Positions 60,367 through 64,000 of a stretch of 64,000 nucleotides of DNA are shown here, piece after piece. The position numbers and the translations under genes were made by a program. The DNA is taken from contig NMRA01000040.1 of assembly GCA_002633005.1 (NCBI GenBank), forward strand, positions 742,395-806,394. The letters run 5' to 3'. The notes under the pieces are model-generated. The model saw only the letters and a list, made by a program, of their open reading frames with translations, was not told where the DNA came from and ran no database searches. This DNA comes from Phoronis australis. Taxonomy: Eukaryota > Phoronida > Phoronidae. The stretch's first letter is position 1. Each line of letters begins with the position of its first letter.

Positions 60367-60791
60367 GCTTACCGAGAAGGGGTTCTATTTCCGTTACCAA
60401 CAAATACGTTAAAACCTTCAGCGACTCCAGAAAATGCTTCAGAGTTTATTAGGGTTGGCCAGCCCGATAAAGTAGCGAATGCACGTCGCATCTACGCATT
60501 GTCTGTGACGGAAATGAATCTTAACACCGCGATACAATTCTATTTCCGCAACGATAAAGAATATTATGAGACCAAACTTGCGAGAGTAAAAGACCACATT
60601 CAGTTTTCGTATCTCAGCCAGCTAAACAGGGCGAAATGCAGTTTTAAAATTTAACAACTTCAAATGAGACAGCACACCCCCAGAAATCGTTTTGGTAATA
60701 CATCCTGGTTCTCATTCATTCCCGTGCATGTATTCACTACCAAGACCGAGCTTAGAGGAGTAGGAGACAAGTTTGTGCAATGCTCGATTGT

Positions 60792-60871
60792 CTGCCAGTA
60801 AAGCTAGGATTTGAACCCGTGTCTCCCAAACGGGAGTCTACAGTTCAAACCACTGAGCCACACTGTCTCCT
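60792..60871 (-). repeat. tRNA-derived SINE head (minus strand)
   Basis: On the minus strand a clear A box TGGCTCAGTGG (60860-60850) and B box GGTTCAAATCC (60817-60807) sit about 32 bp apart between GGAGACAGTG and CTAGCTTTACTGGC. The spacing fits a tRNA-derived pol III promoter; a full tRNA cloverleaf is not evident. It lies about 120 bp upstream of the TRIM-like gene. Confidence 0.6.
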
Positions 60872-60993
60872 CTATTCTATTGGTAAAGCTGGATTCTGTG
60901 TGGTTACTAAAAGCACAATGCTTGACCGATTTGATTGTTTTTGTTTATTTATAGTATCGGATATGCCATCTGGATCCAAAACTCCTTAACAGT

Positions 60994-61908
60994 ATGGGAA
61001 CAAGAAAATTGAGAGAGGAACAAGAGGAAATTATCGACAGGGGCATTGTGTGTCCCATCTGTGATGAAATTTTTACAAGTCCACGTTCTCTAAACTGTGG
61101 TCACAACTTCTGCTTAGACTGTTTAGATGCAGACGTAAAGGTCAGGTCACGTGATGGCAGCTACCCTTGTCCTATTTATCGCCGACCTGTTCATGTTCCT
61201 CGTGGAGGCGTTAAAGAGTTCTACAGCAATGTCCTTATCAAAAATTTAGCGGATTCGCTGAAACAGTATGAAAGTAAAGATATCTGCAGTATTTGCAAAC
61301 AATATCTCGTCTCCTATGTATGTTTAACTTGTGAAAACAGAACCATGTGCATTACTTGCAAGCAAGAACACCTAGTAAAATTTTGTGGACACAGAACTGT
61401 TACACTTGAAGATGCAACCAACTGGAACACGTCTTCCGAAGCTTTGATACGCCACCGCGCGCAAATCAGTGCATGGGGCAATCAGTTGTCAGAAGAGAAC
61501 TTTCTAACTCTAGAGAGACATTGTTCTCAAACAACTACAGAAACAACCATCAGCACTTCGTCGTCACGGGCGAGTTCTCGGCTGTCCTATACCTGCACTT
61601 ATTCTTTGGATGGAAGTGGTGGTCTTTTAAGAAATCAGCTTCATATATCCCTGCTCTGTTAGTCATTATTTCACTAATATTTTTCTTCTTAGACTACGTT
61701 TTAGTACACAGCGTACTTTTTTGGACACCCAGAGTTTGGCGTCTTTCTAGTAGGAAAGCGGCCCGTGGATTCTAGTTGGTCTCAATGGAGAAGACCGAGG
61801 GCCTACCGTTTTAGGTACCCTATTTACGGCGACAGGAAGCGAGTACACGAGTCTCGCTACCTTAGGTCTGGTCGTGACTTATGGCGTGAGTTCGACGACT
61901 GGATATAG
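60994..61908 (+). pseudogene. TRIM59/TRIM13-like RING, B-box, membrane-anchored gene; frame disrupted
   Basis: Intronless. From ATG 60994 a RING runs C20, C23, C35, H37, C40, C43, C59, then Tyr62 (codon TAT at 61177-61179) where the eighth zinc ligand should be Cys. A B-box follows (CSICKQYL ... CLTC ... CITCKQEH ... CGHRT). This frame stops at 61662. The family's next part, LFSNNYRNNHQHFVVTGEFS then a hydrophobic anchor (SYIPALLVIISLIFFFLDYV), is in another frame from about 61518. A change at the AGAGAGA run (61512-61518) explains the switch. Beyond the T6 run (61718-61723) the first frame opens again with an Arg-rich tail to TAG 61906-61908. Known relatives are ER-anchored ubiquitin ligases. 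It is either a pseudogene or two sequencing errors. Confidence 0.7.
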
Positions 61909-63520
61909 TAGACGCTCGGACCTACGCGCTAGGACCTAGCTAAAACCTAGTCCAGGTACAGGGCACTAAAACGATGGTTTTCATTGGCTGTTAGCTGGAA
62001 ATTTTTAACCAGGAAGTTGACGTGCGCATGCTAATATCCGGTAATAAGTTATGACGTCGCTAGGTGTCGCGAGAGTAAGAAGTTATTTTTGGGTTGCGTT
62101 TGCGGTCGAAGTCTCTGGTGAAGTAGCTGTTTATATTGTTATATTATCAACAAACTGAGCTGAAATTAATGTAATTATCGATTCCTTATTATGTAAATAA
62201 ACCTGAATTGACATTGGCATTTTTCAGTTTCATTATTTGAAAGCTTTTTATGAATTGTTCAAGTCTCTTACAGCAGGGGCGAATCCAGGATTTTGAGTTG
62301 GGGGAGGGGGGCAGGGGCAGAGTATTTTGCTCGTCAGATATTCGCACCCCCAAACTTCCAAACGGAATCTGGGAGAACTTAAGGCTGAGCCATGGCCCCC
62401 TTGGCCCCCCTAAATCTATCACTGTACATTGTTACTAGACACAGCTGGAGTCCAATTTCCACCACTTCGTGCAATCGTGGCCTACACAGTGTTCACTCCC
62501 TAGAACACCACAATTTTCGACCCTCCAGGTAGCAACAATTCTCGAGATACACCCCTCCCCTCGTTGCCATAATATTTTCTTCCCATTTCTCTCTTTGAGG
62601 TGGGATCCTGCACAACTTGAAGGTCCTTGGTGAATTTAATGTGCGTTGACTTTCAAACTTAGTGGAGAATAATTGGCCATAATGACCAAAGTTCGAGCAT
62701 GCACTGAAAACAATTGCTTCCAAGGGCATCCAGAACACCTCGGGTGTTTTCGTAACCTCAAATTTCACCTAATAGGTGAACGCACTGTGCAAGTGTGCAG
62801 AGTTCAGTTAGCACATTATTCTCAATACTGAAAATCATGTGACTTCCATATTTTCGATAACATTAATCTCTGAGAGGATAGTTGAGGCTACGAAAATAAC
62901 CGAAGTGTTTCGAAGAAAAATTTGTAAATAGGAAAATAGCCGAGGTGCTCTAGATGTTCCGAGGATAAATTTGTAGCTACGAAAATACCCGAGAGATGTC
63001 CCAAATGGACCCTAAGCTTTAGTTTTATGCATAATCTGGTACTAGAAGAATCTCCACCTACTTAGACAGTGGCTAAAAAACATTAGGTATGTGATCTGAG
63101 GTTTGGAGTTCAATGAAAATGTAGCCTAATGTTACAAATGCACGATCTTTTTATAAGGGTTAATGCTAACAACTGAATTCTTTCGTAGTAATTCTTGGAC
63201 AGCTGTCTTTTTCACTCATTAAGCTTGAAGAAGCCGGCTCAGAGATTCCTATTGTCACAAATGAGCCTGGTGCCCAAAGTTTTAAAAATACAGGTATCGT
63301 AATAAAACCCCTTCTGCAGTAGGAAAAGGTACCATTTGCAGTGTTTTTAATTTCCAGAGTGAAACCCATTGTATTCATGTGAAAAAGTTTTCTTTGATAG
63401 GGATTTTTTTCAAGCACCATTTTGAAGAGAAATTGTTTGAAAGAAATCACCCAGCTGAGTTTCATGTCCTGTATAAACCTGTGGGAGTACCCCCCTTGGA
63501 ATGGTTTAAGGAGAGTATCC
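61909..63520. other. Spacer after the TRIM-like gene
   Basis: It holds a degraded hAT-like MITE (62274-62424) and, at about 62880-63000, two diverged ~60-bp repeats with GCTACGAAAATA and CCGAGGTG words. No coding exon is recognised. Confidence 0.5.
62274..62424. mobile_element. hAT-like MITE, degraded
   Basis: Starts CAGGGGCGAATCCAGGATTT with a G-rich run and ends GGCCCCCCTAAATCTATCACTG after a C-rich run. CAGGGGCGGATCCAGGATTT-like and CAGTGGCGGATTTAGGGG-like ends are common in hAT MITEs. No 8-bp target duplication is visible. Confidence 0.5.
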
Positions 63521-63523
63521 TGT

Positions 63524-63686
63524 GTTAGATCTTTCGTTCGTCGTCAACAACGCAGATGGTTACTCTAATTAACGATTTATTCTACACTGGAAAAACCAAA
63601 GACAATTGCCAACATGGTGGCTAAACCGGAAGTAACTGTTCCGCATAAAACATGCCTACGACTAAATCACTATACTACATTCCTTC
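63524..63686 (-). mobile_element. LTR of a Ty3/gypsy-type retrotransposon
   Basis: On the minus strand, a purine-rich tract (AAGGGGGGAAGGA, about 63698-63686) is followed by TGTAGTATAGTG, the likely LTR start. An AATAAA occurs near 63580, and the LTR probably ends at TCTAACA near 63526, about 160 bp. The TGT...ACA ends and the upstream polypurine tract support a 3' LTR. Confidence 0.65.
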
Positions 63687-63697
63687 CCCCCTTAAAC

Positions 63698-64000
63698 ATG
63701 AGAGCAACTACTTGTTTAAAACAAAGTCATCAAATCGTGATGGGACTTTAATAGTCCGTTTTGGTCGTTCCATACTCCGTTGCGGTTCGCCTGATGGCTC
63801 AGCAGATGGAGACTACTCTGGTGCAGTCTCGCGTTCAACGAATGGTTTTACAAATGAACTGTCTCTGGTGAAGGTTCCCTGTGGACCTTCTACAGTCACT
63901 GTATGTCCTTCCTTCTCCTTAAGAACGTAAGGTTCTGCTTCAAATTTGGGATCTAATTTCCCAGACGATTTAGTGTTCTTGAGTAACACACTTGTCCCAA
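63698..64000 (-). mobile_element. Ty3/gypsy-type pol, integrase C-terminal end (continues beyond window)
   Basis: The minus strand reads GTSVLLKNTKSSGKLDPKFE, AEPYVLKEKEGHTVTV, and TRDSSFVKPF, the small C-terminal beta-barrel of gypsy integrases. A stop follows after TAPE. The same frame then continues with RPKRTIKVPSRFDDFVL before a second stop, the usual end of such pol proteins, so the first stop is probably a point mutation. The element's body lies to the right of the window. Confidence 0.75.

Overview
The window is nuclear DNA of an intron-rich, AT-rich animal, most likely a marine invertebrate. The evidence is spliced genes with GT-AG introns of about 0.3-4 kb, a ciliary dynein assembly gene, and many short transposons, SINE-like repeats and decayed LINEs. 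The gene content fits an invertebrate deuterostome or a lophotrochozoan; I cannot name the species from sequence alone. Two N runs and three single Ns mark draft-assembly joins, and at least two of the single Ns distort a gene. || Layout from left to right: (1) 201-2684 (+) holds the last three coding exons of DNAAF6/PIH1D3, a dynein arm preassembly factor. (2) 4478-8205 (-) holds a complete three-exon TIMM10B, a small Tim chaperone of the mitochondrial intermembrane space. (3) 8649-18228 (+) holds a complete six-exon arfaptin (ARFIP1/2 family), a BAR-domain binder of ARF/ARL/Rac GTPases. TIMM10B and arfaptin are head to head, with 443 bp between their start codons and a perfect CRE palindrome between them. 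The human TIMM10B-ARFIP2 pair has the same arrangement, so this looks like an old shared promoter. (4) 18229-23971 is intergenic and rich in repeats, including a ~338-bp fold-back palindrome. (5) 23972-56749 (-) is a nearly complete 40-exon UDP-glucose:glycoprotein glucosyltransferase (UGGT), the folding sensor of ER glycoprotein quality control. I could place exons from the signal peptide to a separate last exon encoding a KEEL ER-retrieval end. One exon is cut by an assembly N and one is duplicated across another N. (6) 56750-60366 holds tandem repeats, a decayed LINE and a MITE. (7) 60994-61908 (+) is an intronless TRIM59/TRIM13-like RING/B-box/membrane gene with apparent frameshifts and a lost RING cysteine. 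(8) At the right edge the 3' end of a Ty3/gypsy-type retrotransposon, with its LTR, runs out of the window on the minus strand. || The genes do not form one pathway. They are housekeeping genes (mitochondrial import, Golgi/endosome trafficking, ER folding control) plus one ciliary gene. The unusual material is the density of small non-autonomous transposons, several with clear target-site duplications, and the small tandem duplications that copy exon edges in UGGT.
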